A DNA stretch of 64,000 nt. Source: Todiramphus chloris collaris (taxonomy: Eukaryota > Chordata > Aves > Coraciiformes > Alcedinidae). Below, piece by piece: positions 13,441 to 26,465 of this stretch. The position numbers and the translations under genes were made by a program. The DNA lies in contig JANVCC010000073.1 of NCBI GenBank assembly GCA_025345505.1, forward strand, positions 10,326,628 to 10,390,627, read 5' to 3'. Positions within the stretch are counted from its first letter, which is position 1; each line of letters begins with the position of its first letter. The notes beneath the pieces were generated by a model. That model made no database searches. It had not been told where the DNA came from and saw nothing but the letters and a program-made list of their open reading frames with translations.

Positions 13441-14503
13441 ACTTAAGGTTGACCAGTTTCTCCATAGGCCTGTAAGATTTAGTTGATGCTATTTAGAAAA
13501 GGAGGCTCCTTCACCCTGTGGATTTACTCAGCTTTAATCAGAACTTCTTCAGCAAATAACAGACCTGCAAAAATTGGATCTATTTTTTATTTCTGTTTCT
13601 TCTAGAGAATAATTTTAACCGGAAAGTATTCTTACTACTGATCTTTAAAATAAACTGTGGATGACTTTTAGAGAATGATGAGGCCCATACTGTATTTTTT
13701 GCTAGCTTCTGCCTCCATTTACTCTTTTAACTTACCCTGAAGGCAATGTTACTCATGGAGGAGCTACATGAAATGATTGTGCTTGTTGGATTCTCTATAT
13801 GATCATTTTTAGAGTTTGCCTTTTTTTTTTAACAGAAATTTTTTTTCTCCTAGAAAATCTAATTTCATTGCAATTTAAATGCATTCTAGGTTACTGCCAT
13901 AACCACTTTGACTACAATAGCTTATTCATAATTAAGCGTACATCTCTCCCACATTCAGGAAAAGTCCCATTCCGCAGTCTTATGTAGACAATTCCTTCTG
14001 GAGAGCATGCAGCTCACAGTATAATTATGAGCAACAGCTAAGAAGCACCAAACTCTATTGTATTGAGCCATGAAGTATAGAAAGTATGAGAACACATGTT
14101 TGTAGCAAAATGTAAACTGAAAGTAATTACCTGCAAGCTGACTGTAGGTGCCTAGCCATATAGTAAATTGTACAGAAAAGCCTGGTCAAAAAGGAATTAA
14201 CTGCTGTCCAACTCCAGACCAGAGCTACTGATTGTAATAACCAATTCATAACCATGTCCTTTCTAGATATAGCATATTCTAGAAATAAGTAACTAGCTTA
14301 AAGAACAGTAAGTTATCTATGATAAAATTCAGATAGTTGAACTGTATAAGTATCAATTAATTTTGCCATAATGTACATAAAGTTAATTGGAAGTTGGGAA
14401 CATATGGGACAACAAAATTAGAGCATTCAGTTCATATGAAATTCAGCATTGATATCTTCTGTTGCAGAAAAGGTAAAAAAGTAAAAGTGGGAGGAGGCTT
14501 TCA
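13441..14503. other. AT-rich sequence, no gene seen
   Basis: No coding signal or recognised repeat is visible apart from short T tracts near 13822-13853. Confidence 0.55.
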
Positions 14504-14523
14504 CCCCCCCCCCCCCCCCCCCC
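14504..14523. repeat. Poly(C) run, 20 nt
   Basis: Twenty consecutive C residues lie in an otherwise AT-rich setting; the minus strand is therefore G20. Such a run can form i-motif or G-quadruplex structures and is prone to sequencing length error, so the true length is uncertain. Confidence 0.97.
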
Positions 14524-17500
14524 AAAAGGTCAATCCCTCATTACAATGGTAGGGAACAGAGTGATCTTTTGTAAAATATATTATTGGCAGTGATTTCTTC
14601 CATTTATGTCTGCCAAGTTTTATGACAGTGTACATAAAACCAACTGTAAAAAATCTTATAATTAGAGTACTCATCATGCATTAAAAATTGGTACAAAAAC
14701 TAAATCCGTTTAGTGGGTAGCAGTTAACTCCTGTAGACAGTAGGCTCAATCCTACATGTTTTACTCATAGCTTTTAAGCTAGTGGCATCAGTGACTTTTG
14801 TACAAGGCTGTGAGTTGTGTTTGCTCAGAGGGAATAGACATAAATAAAACTACCTTTAAGTAAAACTATAGTATAGTCCAAGAAAAACAACTTCCTATTA
14901 AAGAAAGGCATTGGTTTTCTTCTGAAGGAATAATGTTCAAAGACCCTTTTATGTCTGTGTATTTTGGGTATGCTGAAATACACTGAATTGTAGCTTTCTG
15001 CCCTCATTTTGTATACCATTTAGAAGTCACTCCTGTATAAATGTTACTCCAGCGTACACACCTTCAGTGAGGTGTAGTGCTCTGCACAGCATCCTCATCT
15101 CAGGGGGAAACCTCTTCTGTGTCACGCTACAGTAATTTGTCATAAGAAAATGCCCCTCTCTGAAATCCTACAAGTCAAATAATCAGGGGCATGGTGTGCT
15201 TTTTTTGAATGTGGTCACTGCCAAGAAAAAAAAGCCTGTCCCATGACCCCCTACTGGGAAAGAAAAACATGACTTTGCTCTGTTATACCAACACAACTTT
15301 GGAGTAGCTCTGTTGAAAAAGCTGTTATGCTGGCCACAGCATATCCCTGGCAAGGAAGACTTGCTTGTAGAAAACCTTTGCCAGAGGAATACTATGTTAG
15401 TTTAGGTGGATACCTCAAGAGAGCTCCTGAGGTTTGTGATATGCAGTTTGCTCTGGTCTACCACAGACCTGCAGGTTGCAGCACCTCCTGATGTGAGTTG
15501 CTCTTGCAGGCAGCCTCCATGCATGGTTCACAGCTATCTTCCAGCTGACTGTTTGCCACCCAGCCTTGCATGGAATGCTACCTGTCTTAAAATGCTTTGC
15601 AGATAGATTTTAGAGCCTCTTCACTTCTTTTACCTTACTCTAAAAGTCAAGCATAGTGTCTGTATCAATTTTTGCAACATTACGTGTGTTAAGAACACCT
15701 CTATTCACTTCTGTTCTTGATTGTCTTTAATTTTTCCAGGCTTACCTTAAAAATACTTTGCATTCAGCAGCACATTTTCTGTACTGTTAATTTACCATTT
15801 GTTTACCATTTCAATAAAAGCAGAAAAAACACAACTGTGAAAATTAACAGCATGTATTGTTTCTCTAAGACAATTCTTGTAATTGCTATGTTAATTTCCC
15901 ACAAATATGACCGAAGCTATATTAGCAACCAGTATTACCATATGCTTCTGGGAAGAAAATAATTACCAAATTGTTTTAAGAGTCTTCTGGGAAAGGAGAA
16001 CAGAAGATCTGATTTAAGACAGTATGCTGTCTTGAGAACATTACACTATGTCCCTGTCATATTTTTATCTATTATGGTGCTCTCTGTTGATGCATTTCAA
16101 CTTGAAGAGTGTTATAATTTACTAGATCTTACTAGATATCTTCTGAATTATGTCTAGTTAAGTATCAGCAAGCAGAACATCAGAATCTGCTGAATGTGTG
16201 GCAGAAAGCTAACTATTAGCTAAAGCTAGAGTTGATCCTGTTGGATCTACTTGTATGTTATTACCAAGCCTTGACATCAGTTGTGGATTTTTTCCCTCTT
16301 TTTGGCAAGTGGACAATACTTATTTGATACAATTTTTTGAAAGAATCATCGCACTATATTCTCACTGTACTTATGTGTATTGCAATCCAGCTCAAATGTA
16401 CTTGTCATTGCTGTGTGTTAAAAGATCCAGGATCTATCCAAAGAAAGGATCATCAGTGTTGGCATAAACCTCCTTCCGGACTTCTGTAGCCCAGATAACC
16501 TTAGATATCTTCTGCTGATTCAGACTCTTGTGATGATTATTTCATCTTTTCCCACCCTGGAAACACAAATTTCTTGTCTAAACTGTGGAGTGTGAAGACA
16601 AGTAGCACAGAGATACCATATGCTGATGAACCAATGTGAAAGGAGTTTGGCAAATTATAGCTTAATATAAGAAGAGAAGGCCCTTTCTAGGCATTTAGAC
16701 CCTTACAAGTCGAGGTATTTGTCTTCAGTTGGGGTGGGAAAGATTAGCCACTGTGGTCTGTCCTTGTTTTCCAGATTTCATAAATATTCTCTACTGGTTT
16801 AAGTCTTTTCAGTTTCTCTGCTTTATTATTCAGAACAATTACAAAAATATTTTTTACTACCTTCTTAGTTGCACTAATATTCTGGATAAGGAAGCCTAGC
16901 AGAACAAGTTAGTCAGAATCTAAATATACAGAATATCCTATAGATTTTTCAGCAAGTCTACCTCTTTGTTTCTTATAAATATATAAGAATTTCTTGCAGT
17001 GACTAACCAAAGAAAAGGCTGAAAATCTACTCTGAAAGAACATAAACTTTTGAGGAAAAGATCATAAAAATAATCTGCAACTATGTTCTGTTGTCCTTGT
17101 GTGGCAACTCAAGTGGAAAACTTTGTGTCTGTCGAACTGCACTAGATATGCTGAAAGCCTGGAGGTTGGCTCTGAATTGGGGTGGGGAGTATTCTTTCAT
17201 GTGATTTCATAGTTTGTAAGAAGAACATGAAAGGAATAAAAAAAAATGTAATGCATGCCCCTAGGAATCAAAAACCAAAGGATGCTGTATTACAGCTGAA
17301 TGAACATTTGTTAGAAAAATATCCGTCCAATATAGTAAGATTAAAAGAAAAAAAAAAAGTTTATTCATTATGGTTCTGAAAACTTTGGAAAAATCATGTT
17401 GTTCTATTTTCCTAATGAAGCAGTTTGACTTTTCACATGAAGCCCATTGTGTTTAGCATTTTAAAGTCTTAAGTACTATTATTAAAATGCTGAAATTCTA

Positions 17501-20500
17501 ATGAACATATCTGTCTCCCAAGCAACAGTTATTTTTTTAAGGAATATTTTGAGTCTGATTTTTTTTCCCCTGAAAATTATATTTATCCAGCTCAGATACA
17601 CATCTTTCTAAAAATCCAAGAGGTTTGTTCACAGACTCTAGGAAACAGGTACAATGGCAATGGTATCGGTATTATCAGCAGGCTTTTTCCTAATTAAAAA
17701 ATCAGAATTAGACAAAATTTCTTTTTATTAACATTGTCTAAATATTATAATTAAATATGGATTCAGCATTCATAGTGATGAATGTCTGTCACGGGCCAGA
17801 GCTTATTTCTGAACAGTATACTGAAGAAGCTCATAGTTTAATTTAAGGGATAAGATGAAGAGTACCATGTGTAATTACATACTTCTTTCTTTCTTTTTTT
17901 TTTTTTTTTTTTTCTTTCATATTTGAGGAGGTTTTGTCACTTGCATTTTAAGCCTATCATACTTCCATGAGATCCATGTTTCTGGTATCACAGTTACTTC
18001 AGGCCACTATGGATCAGCTGAGGCAACTGACAAATAAGGGCTGAGAGGAGCCAAATCCCAGTAACGTTGTTGTCACAAGGAAAACAGTCTACACAAACCT
18101 GTTTTTCACTATGACTGGTTTACCATCTGTGGATTTAGTATTGCAAAAGGACAGATTTCTGCATTGTTTATAAGCTAGGCCACCAAGCAGAGAGAAGAAG
18201 AGAGATTTGTAGAAGTTTACAAAACTGAGTTAATTCTAGAAAGCATGAACAAGTTCAAGTCCACATTAGTAAATATGAACCAATAACATCAATGCTTTTA
18301 CAAAACAAGTATTATATACAACAGAATTAAAATATAAATGGAGTGAGTATGAATCATCCTTGACAAAATATGAGTAGTTCAAAACCCAATGTAATTCACT
18401 TTTATGTGTATTCAAACATAGTGAATTCCCTTCAAACTGTGTGAAAGTCCTCATTTGTTATATGCCATTTCAGGAGAATCTTTAGCTCATAGAACAGGTT
18501 TATAACAATTCTTCAAACATGTAATCCCAGATAAAATAGACACTGAAAAATATAAAAGGAGTTAACTTAGGGACCATTTGTTATAAAATGGTGTATATGA
18601 AATAAAACAGCTAATAAAATATTAAAAAAAAATTTCAATCCTTTTAGAGGAATTGGACAAGGAAACATTCCAAGATACAAAATGTAACAATCAAAGAGCA
18701 TTTAGAATCAAAACACAAGGCAGTCTTGTTTGCAAAATGAAAGGTTTAATTCAATAAATGTAAAGATTTGATTAGTTTAGCATCTGTGGGTACTTCAGCA
18801 TGGATGATGACAATGCATAGCCTTAGGTTTCTAATATTTGTTCACATGCATTCATTGCATTAACCCTGAGAACTTCTGTGAGAGCATAATGTATTGTGTG
18901 TGTACAATTTAATAATACCGTATCTTTTCAAATCACATGTCCACTGTTCAGAGTGAAAGAACATACTGTTAAAGTATTGCTTTTCAAACTGTAGAGTGTT
19001 GTTACTGATTTTAATTACTAAAAGAGCAAAGTTTCAGTTTCCCAGAAAAAATAGCTAATGCTATAAAATCTTTTATTCAATAAAATTTAAAGGAAAACTA
19101 TGTATTGTTTAGAACTAGAGTCCACAAAGAAATATCATGACTCTTTCAACTACAAAGATATTATGCGATGCAATTACACTGGATTAAGGTAGTGTTTGTA
19201 CCATGGTTTGCTTAATTTTACTCATTTGGTGTGATAAAATGGTAACACCTTCCTTTCTGAGTTGAGCTGTGATTGTGCTGAAAATACTTTGTAACATATA
19301 ACTGAAACCTAGATTCATTCTCTGAGAATACATGGTGGATATGAACATAACAACAATACAGTCCAAATGTAGAACTTGACAGTACAAACTGATTTTAGAT
19401 ATGTGCAAAGTGTGCAAAACTGATATCCTGCATTACCCTAATCAGTTTAACTTTATTGTGGAAAATGGATTTATGATAATATACCACAGAATCATTATGC
19501 ATTTGACCTTATTAAACTGGAGTAGAAACAAATTGTATACCATTGACCTTAACCTTGACTCACTGTGTAGATGAAAGAAAATAATTGCACTAGTAAAAAT
19601 AATAAAATGGCTGCACACACCTCTGCAAATTGAATGGATCTTGGCTCAGCGCTATTAGGAATGAATTAGCCTATAGAAATGGAGTTTTGTAATTTACAGT
19701 GAACAGGGACAGGAGAAAAAAATACCTGTCCACTGTCTTCCTTTAAGCAAGAGTGGATGGATGTAATTGTATTAGCAGCTAGTTCTTATAAACATTGAAA
19801 CTGGTTTCAAAGGCTGTAACAGAAGAAATGCATGGCAGGGTGGAGATGGAAATTATGGCCAAAGGCCAAGAATGGGGTGGCTTTTAATCCAAATGAGACT
19901 AGTAACTAAGGAATCCCTAACTACTATTACAATTAAGTAAATGGAGCTATTGAGATTTTCTGCCTATGTGACTTTGGTGGAAATTTGGCTCAGGCACTGT
20001 GAAAAACAAAAAAAAGGACTGGAAAGATGCCTTCCATGAGGTCAATGAAAATATTTCAGTATTCACTGCAGGTAAATAGCTTATTTGCAATTGATGCTGC
20101 TGTACAATAGAACAGGTCATGGGTGTGTGAATGCGGTCACTTAGGTGGAAGGATACCTAGTCCCTCCTGTTCCAGAACTGATAAACCAGCAGCTCCAAGA
20201 CACAGAAAGCCTACTGAAGGGACTAGCATGTAAGTGGGACAAAGTGTCCTGAGGCCACTTGAGATTTGATTTTAAACCTATTATTCAAAAAGATAATACG
20301 CTGCATGTTGCTCGTTTGTTTTCCCCCTCCAATTGCTATAATTTCTTCCAGAAGAGATAGAGTCAAGTTCTGCTTTGTCCTATTAATTTAATTAGTATCA
20401 GATTGATGTAATTGAGAGCAGAATTTAAATTAAATGAGAGCTCCATCAGGCTGATTCTTTCATATTACAGCACATCTTCATTACAACATCATTTAATTCC

Positions 20501-21681
20501 CCCTTTGATTTCAGCCCTTTATTCCTTTCCTCATGCAGAGTATCTGATACCATCAGTCAGGTAGGGCACATTACTTCTTCCTTCACAGAATAAGGCTACC
20601 CCAAAAGAAAAAAAGCACACACAGATAAAGGAGGGGGGAGGAGGATCTTGACAAACATTTCACATTTTGCATTTAATATTAATGCTGAAGTATGACTGTC
20701 AAGATTTCATTACTAACAGAAGCATGCTGAGACTACTTTTTGTGGCAAAGTAATGCCACAGAATGTTTACTGCCCAGCTGTTAACATGAAAGGGGGACAT
20801 GCTGGCAGTATAACCAATACACAGTTGGCCTTCTTTGCTAGAGTGGTTTCATGCCAAATGCATGAAGTTTTAATTATAAGCAGTTTGAAATATTTATGCT
20901 CTTTGCATTTTCTTATTCTTGTACAGAAACAAGATAAAAGATCTTTTGAAATTTGATGACAGAATGTATTTGATACCAACACCATGCAATAGCAGTGCCT
21001 AATTAATTAGTCTGAGTGAATATTTATGTTCTTGGGTTTTCTATTATTGTATTCTCTGCTTAGTGATACCTTAAGACAAAAAGCATCGTTGTTCAACAAG
21101 ACCTGAAAGTAATAATCCTCTGCCACTCCTTCCTTACCTCTCTTCTTCAATCCAAAAAACCCAGTTTGGTCCACTATGGGAATTGAGCATCACTCCACAT
21201 GTGTGGTTTCTGGAATGACATCCACAGCTCTGAGTCACTTAAGCAAAGGCATATGTTTGAAGGTACATTTAGCATCTAGGGCCCTTTTCTGTATTTGAAC
21301 ACTCACATCAGCTCTTTTAAAAGCTTAGCTAAGCTCACTGCTTTTTTATATCACAGCTGGCACCACAATGCTGTGGTTACCTTTGTAAAAAGTCTTTGTG
21401 GATAGCACAGACATCCACAAAGAGATAGTACCTGGGTTTTATGGCCTGTTCTGCCTTGAAGTTTCCCGTATGCCAAAACAACTAAGACTTGTTGTCTAGG
21501 AACAGGGAAAAGATGAGAGGATGATATTCTAGATCTGTCTGGGAGACGACACATGCACTCTACACCAAAACATGCTTTGTGGTTTTGTGGATTTTCTTTC
21601 TCAATAAATTAATGACAATATAGAGTAAAATATAGAAATATTTTCTCCACTTTCCTGGAGAAATGACTTGTCCTTTGGCTA
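14524..21681. other. AT-rich non-coding stretch
   Basis: No gene or transposon is recognised. It contains a 20-nt T run (17894-17913) and an unusually textured, homeodomain-site-rich block at about 20355-20525, which is listed separately. The open frames are short and unsupported. Confidence 0.55.
20355..20525. promoter_or_regulatory. Candidate conserved non-coding element (tentative)
   Basis: This roughly 170-bp block packs TAATT/ATTA-type cores (TTAATTTAATTAG, TGTAATTGAG, ATCATTTAATTCC) together with a TTGATG-like Pbx/Meis-type word and balanced, non-repetitive sequence. That texture is common in deeply conserved developmental enhancers of gene deserts. No alignment was possible here, so both function and conservation are inference. 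Confidence 0.25.
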
Positions 21682-21742
21682 ATGTGTATGTATTTGTGTA
21701 TGTATGTATACATATACATGTGTATGTATGTATATATATAAT
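21682..21742. repeat. TG/TA-rich simple repeat
   Basis: An imperfect alternating purine-pyrimidine tract of GTAT/TGTA units ends in a run of TA dinucleotides. It contains a short ATGTATACAT-type palindrome. Probably a decayed (TATG)n microsatellite. Confidence 0.9.
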
Positions 21743-22198
21743 ATCTTCTCCTGGTTTTTTTTGAATGGTTACTGTGCCTCTTGTGAAGATCACTCTCCTA
21801 TGTGCCTATCAGGTGGACTTTGAACCTGCCTGTTGTCTCAGACCCCACAGGGAACTTAAACAGAAGAAAACCTTAGTTGACATATCATTGTCAATTCAGA
21901 AGGATTTTTGAGAAGTGTTACTGAAGTTATGTATGTGGGTCCTTTCATATATTTGAACTCTCATCTTTACAATTGCTCTGATTTTCAGAACAGGTATCAA
22001 CAGCTAAAAAGTGATTCTTCTTTATTTTTTCCCTTTAGTAACCTGTTCCTAGTCTGAGAGAGTAAGTCAGTGTTTTCTGATGGATACACCGCAGTGTACA
22101 CTCATCTAAGATGGGGAAGGGAAAATGTGATGACCAACAGGGAATTGTGGTATTCAGGAATTCCTGGAAAGAAGATATTTTCTTAGAAATGGTATTAA

Positions 22199-22297
22199 TA
22201 AAACAACCAGCCAAACAAAAACCAACCAAAAGAAAACAAACCAACACAAAAAAACCCAAACAAACACAAACCAAACCAAACAAAAAAACCCAAACCA
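22199..22297. repeat. A/C-rich low-complexity block
   Basis: About 100 bp are composed almost only of A and C as CAAA, CCAA and AACC words. It is roughly complementary to the T/G-rich block 560 bp downstream. The minus-strand frame rich in F, G and L here is a composition artefact. Confidence 0.9.
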
Positions 22298-22857
22298 GCA
22301 GAAACATGGGTAGATGTGTAAATCAGTACAGACTTGTCTAATCCTGAACTACAGTTTCTGAAAGGTGGAGAATCGATCACTGCACAATTAACTACATCAT
22401 ATAAGTTGAATAGCAGTCTCATTTTCTATACTTCATTAAAGTAACATCAGAAAAGTGTCTACACTGCAAATCTAAAGTGTACTGTAGCCATATCAAAGTT
22501 TTAAATGAGCTGTCTTGGATACTGGGAGTCCTTGCCAAGATGAAGGTAAATTAATCTTCCCGATCTCTGTTTTGTCATAGCTATGGAGCTCTCATTACCC
22601 AGACTAGTTCATATAACATTAACTTGGATATCTTCTAATGACACTGTTTTCCATATTTCATATATATATAAAATCAATTTGCCTTTTTCAGTCAACCAAG
22701 AAAAACCCAACTGCTTACAGAACAATCCAATCAAAATGTTTCCTATCCTTGCAAGTCCCACAAGACCTCTTATGCATCTTTGTCCCAAGCTGCATGCAGT
22801 AGCAACACCACCTGCATCTTTATCAGGTGTCCTGAAAATTGGTGCCTGATAAGCTTA

Positions 22858-23000
22858 GGTTTGTTGTGCTTTGGGGGTTTTTGCTTTTGTGTTTGCTTTT
22901 GCTTTGCTTGTTATTTTTTATTTTGTAGGGTTTTTTGTTTGTTTTGTTTTGTAGTTTGGTTTGGGTTTTTTTTTGGTGTATGTTTTTTTTGTGTTTTTTG
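22858..23000. repeat. T/G-rich low-complexity block
   Basis: About 140 bp are mainly T and G in GTTT, TTTTG and GGTTT words. It could pair with the upstream A/C-rich block at 22199-22297. Frames rich in F, C and V on the plus strand, and in K, N and T on the minus strand, result from the composition. Confidence 0.9.
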
Positions 23001-23420
23001 AACAGTATTTCAGTACTACCATGTCCCTTACAGCTGAACACCTCCTCCATTTACTTCGTACTTCAGGTCTTCTATACATTGCAGGGTTTGATGATCTCCC
23101 ATCTTGTCCCATGGCTTGCTCTGACTCTAGGCTTGGATGTCCAGTGCCATTAATGGGACAGGCTTCTTGACAAACCACATGATTGATATGGATTTGGGTA
23201 TTTTAATTTGTGAAAGGAAATAACAATGTTTACAGGTTCAGTTCTAGATTTTTTTCACTGACTGTTCTAAAGGGTAGAAAATGGAGCAGTGAATTGTCTA
23301 AATAAAAAACAATTACACAAAAAGTATTAAACAAAAGGATCAAAGAGAAGGAGGGAAAAATGCCATCAGAAAACAGTAAATACAGTTTACCATTAACATG
23401 TTTAAAAATACGGGTTTATT

Positions 23421-23475
23421 TCATAGAATCTTTTCAGGCTGAAAAAGACCTTTGAGATCATTGAGTCCAACCAAG
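23421..23475 (-). mobile_element. CR1 3' tail, about 55 bp
   Basis: The plus strand reads TTTCATAGAATC...GACCTTTGAGATCATTGAGTCCAACC, the reverse complement of the last 55 bp or so of a CR1 3' end. Nothing further upstream in the element is present, so this is a severely 5'-truncated insertion. Confidence 0.85.
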
Positions 23476-26434
23476 TGTGTTCATGTGTATGTACACTCAT
23501 AAGAAATATTGTCATCGTATCGAACCAGCTGCAGTGCCTCAGTCTAAAGAATCACAGCTGCACTGTGGCTTTTCTTGTACTAAGACTCTACTGCCTGTAT
23601 AACTATCTGTGCAATTGTGTGATTAATTCCATCTTTGATTATTTGATGATTTCCTTATCTCACAAGGTCTTTATCTCTTAGGCTTTCTCTGGACCACACG
23701 GAAAGGGTTTTCCAGTGCTAATAAAGTAACTATTTTCTTTTTTTCCACAGCCTTTAAAGAGTGCCACCACTGGAAAAACATTTACAAACTTCATCGCCTT
23801 TTCTCCATCAAAAAGATTCAGAGGACCAGTTAATGATATACTCCTCTCTAATAAAAAATGTTTCTGTATACCTCCACTGAACACCTTCCCAGCCCAGTGC
23901 TGTGAAGCCCAATTGACTGGGCAAGGGTAGGAATAATTAGGGGGACATTAATGAACATTTATAAGGGCTGTAAGCAATGCTATACATATGATATTGCACA
24001 GGTTGAGCAAATGACTGAAAAAAACTCTGAACTCCTTGGATGAATAATCAGGATGTTATTTCCTGATACAGGTTATATCTTAATGCAGCTTTTCTTTTTT
24101 TCTTTTTTTTTACTGTTGATTGTCTTTAAAATAAGTCCCAATCTTTTTATTTAGTTCCAAAATAATTATTTAGAGCCTCATGAGGTTTGGTTAGCTTGGT
24201 TTTCTGTAGCTAGCAGTCCATTCTCCATGACTTTGGTAGCAAGTTATGCTCTAGAGTTAGAGCCTTAGAGGTAGGAAGCCCAATTAGAGAGTTTCCTAAA
24301 GGGTTTGATGTGCTTGAGTGCCCCACAGTACAAAAAGTCTGCTAATTCCTGTGGCACTAAATCCATCAGTACGCTCCTTTGGGGAAGCAAGAACAACATA
24401 TCAAGGAAATGATGCTGACCTTCTGCCTGGCAGGCAACCTCACACACAATACACTCTCAGTAGGTGAATGGATCCTCAAGGTGAAGAAGCATGTCCCTTA
24501 TCAAGGATTGAGTTAAAATATTAATAAGTGCCCCCTTACAACCATTATCTACAAGCAGCATTTTCAGCCTCTGACTTTTTTTACTTAAAACTCTATTTGC
24601 TACATGTAGCTGTTTAAGTCTTGCAGATTGCAATAATTTGTCAAATTCATGAATTTGTAACACAAAAATATGTTTAATAATGCTTTTCATTCAGCTTTCT
24701 TATATTTCATAATGCTGGCACAATAAGGCACAATAAAACATGGTATATTGCTTGTTCCTGCACAGTTGATGTGAAAGCAGAATGTAATGAATATAAAAGA
24801 CACTGTAAGCAAGATCATTGCAGGAAAGCCTGAGGCTCATAATATCTTATGGTGTTGTTGCTGTAAAGATTCATAGAAGTTCAACTTTTAAAAATATCTT
24901 AAAGACTTTTTGGGTTTTTTTTCATTTTTCTTTCTCTCAAATTTGTGAGAATTCTTCCCTTTGAACAATATCTGATAATCTGTGTCACTTCAGCCCTTCA
25001 GGCCATCAAAAGAACCCGTGGGTGGAATGCCTTATACTTTTCCAGTGGGATCATCACCAGGAGAAATTTTTCACACTGTGCTGCTGCATTAGTGTATCAG
25101 GGATTTAGTTAGTGCCAGCTGAACAGACGTTTTACAAATAAATATCCATTAGGTCATATTGAAATTGATATATCTTATCAAATACTTTTAGATGATATGG
25201 GTTTGGTAATGGTCTGCCAAGTTAGACTTGATTTAAAATGCTCACCTTGTGATAAAAACCTCCTTCTCCCACGCACTGTATTTCTAATTGTAATTCAATG
25301 CTGAATAGCCTATGATCTCAGGCTGTGCAGTTTTGGAGAAAGCTTATTTGATACATCTTACTTCTCCACCTGTATTTACTTCTGTAGTTATTGTATGGGG
25401 TACAGTGTCATAAAAACAACCCCACTGTGTGTTTTAGATTGTTGTTTCACAGCAATTCACAGTAGTCTTGATTCTGCCATGCAGCAGAAAGAGTCTTCCA
25501 TTAAAAGTTATTAAAGCCTCTCTTTTGAATGTATCAGCATTACTAAGTGAACAGCATTTGCTAATTATCTGCCATTGCTCATGCCTTAATGGGTCTTGTC
25601 TCTTTCTCTTGGGAGTAGAGGGAAAACTCTCTTTGTGGACACTGTGTTTTCAGTGTAGGTATTTCACAGTTATGCTGTTTGATACATTTTTGGCATTGTT
25701 TACTGTTACTATACCTAATATTAATAAGTATGGTAGAAGTCTAATGCACAAAGAAGTCTTCTTGTAAAATCTGTTTGGTAGCCGAGCTAGTCAATTTACT
25801 ATTTTTTATGTGTGGCTGCGGCATAGCCACTAGCTACAAAATAACTGTTCTATAATGATACTGGCAAAAATATGTCCTTGATAAAGATGTTCAAAACGTA
25901 ATTTCATCTGAATAGTATCTTAATCACAGAAAATATAAGTATAAACACTGGGGAGCAGCATCCAAATATGCCACATAAATAAAATCTAATATATATTCAA
26001 TAGAATATACTTCTCTTTAATTCTGTCTGTTTTCTTCTGGTTCACGAAGATCTACTCATGGTTAGTAGTATCTTTCTTACCCTAAAAGATGCCATATTGA
26101 TTGACATTACACAGTTTAAGGAACAGCTGCAGGGGCTTTTAAAAGTCTTCCCCAATAATACTTCATGCAATACTGACATCTTTCAGATGCAGCAGAGAAA
26201 TCATTCTATAATAAAAAATATTGATCAATCAAAATCTCAGGAGAAGCAGTGAGAAATCTATGTTCCTTGGAAGGAAATACTTTATTACTAGAAAATCAAT
26301 TACATTTATTTTATGAGTCTTATGGTGGCTTAAAGGTGTTTTTTTTAACCCCCTCTATCACTAGAACAATGACACACTGCTTCTCCATGATTGTGGAAGA
26401 TCAATATTCACTAGATATTGTATCACAATGTCAC

Positions 26435-26465
<31 letters not shown>

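Larger units (their letters stand above)
21743..23420. other. Non-coding stretch with two complementary low-complexity blocks
   Basis: Apart from the A/C-rich block at 22199-22297 and the T/G-rich block at 22858-23000, no feature is visible. Long overlapping frames on both strands here are by-products of the biased composition. Confidence 0.6.

Noticed and set aside
17894..17913. Long T and A runs (also at 1336, 26435, 30945, 47187) as processed-pseudogene tails
   Set aside because: No adjoining coding sequence or target duplications are visible.
22035..23178. Several overlapping hydrophobic or lysine-rich frames on both strands
   Set aside because: They arise from A/C-rich and T/G-rich low-complexity DNA.
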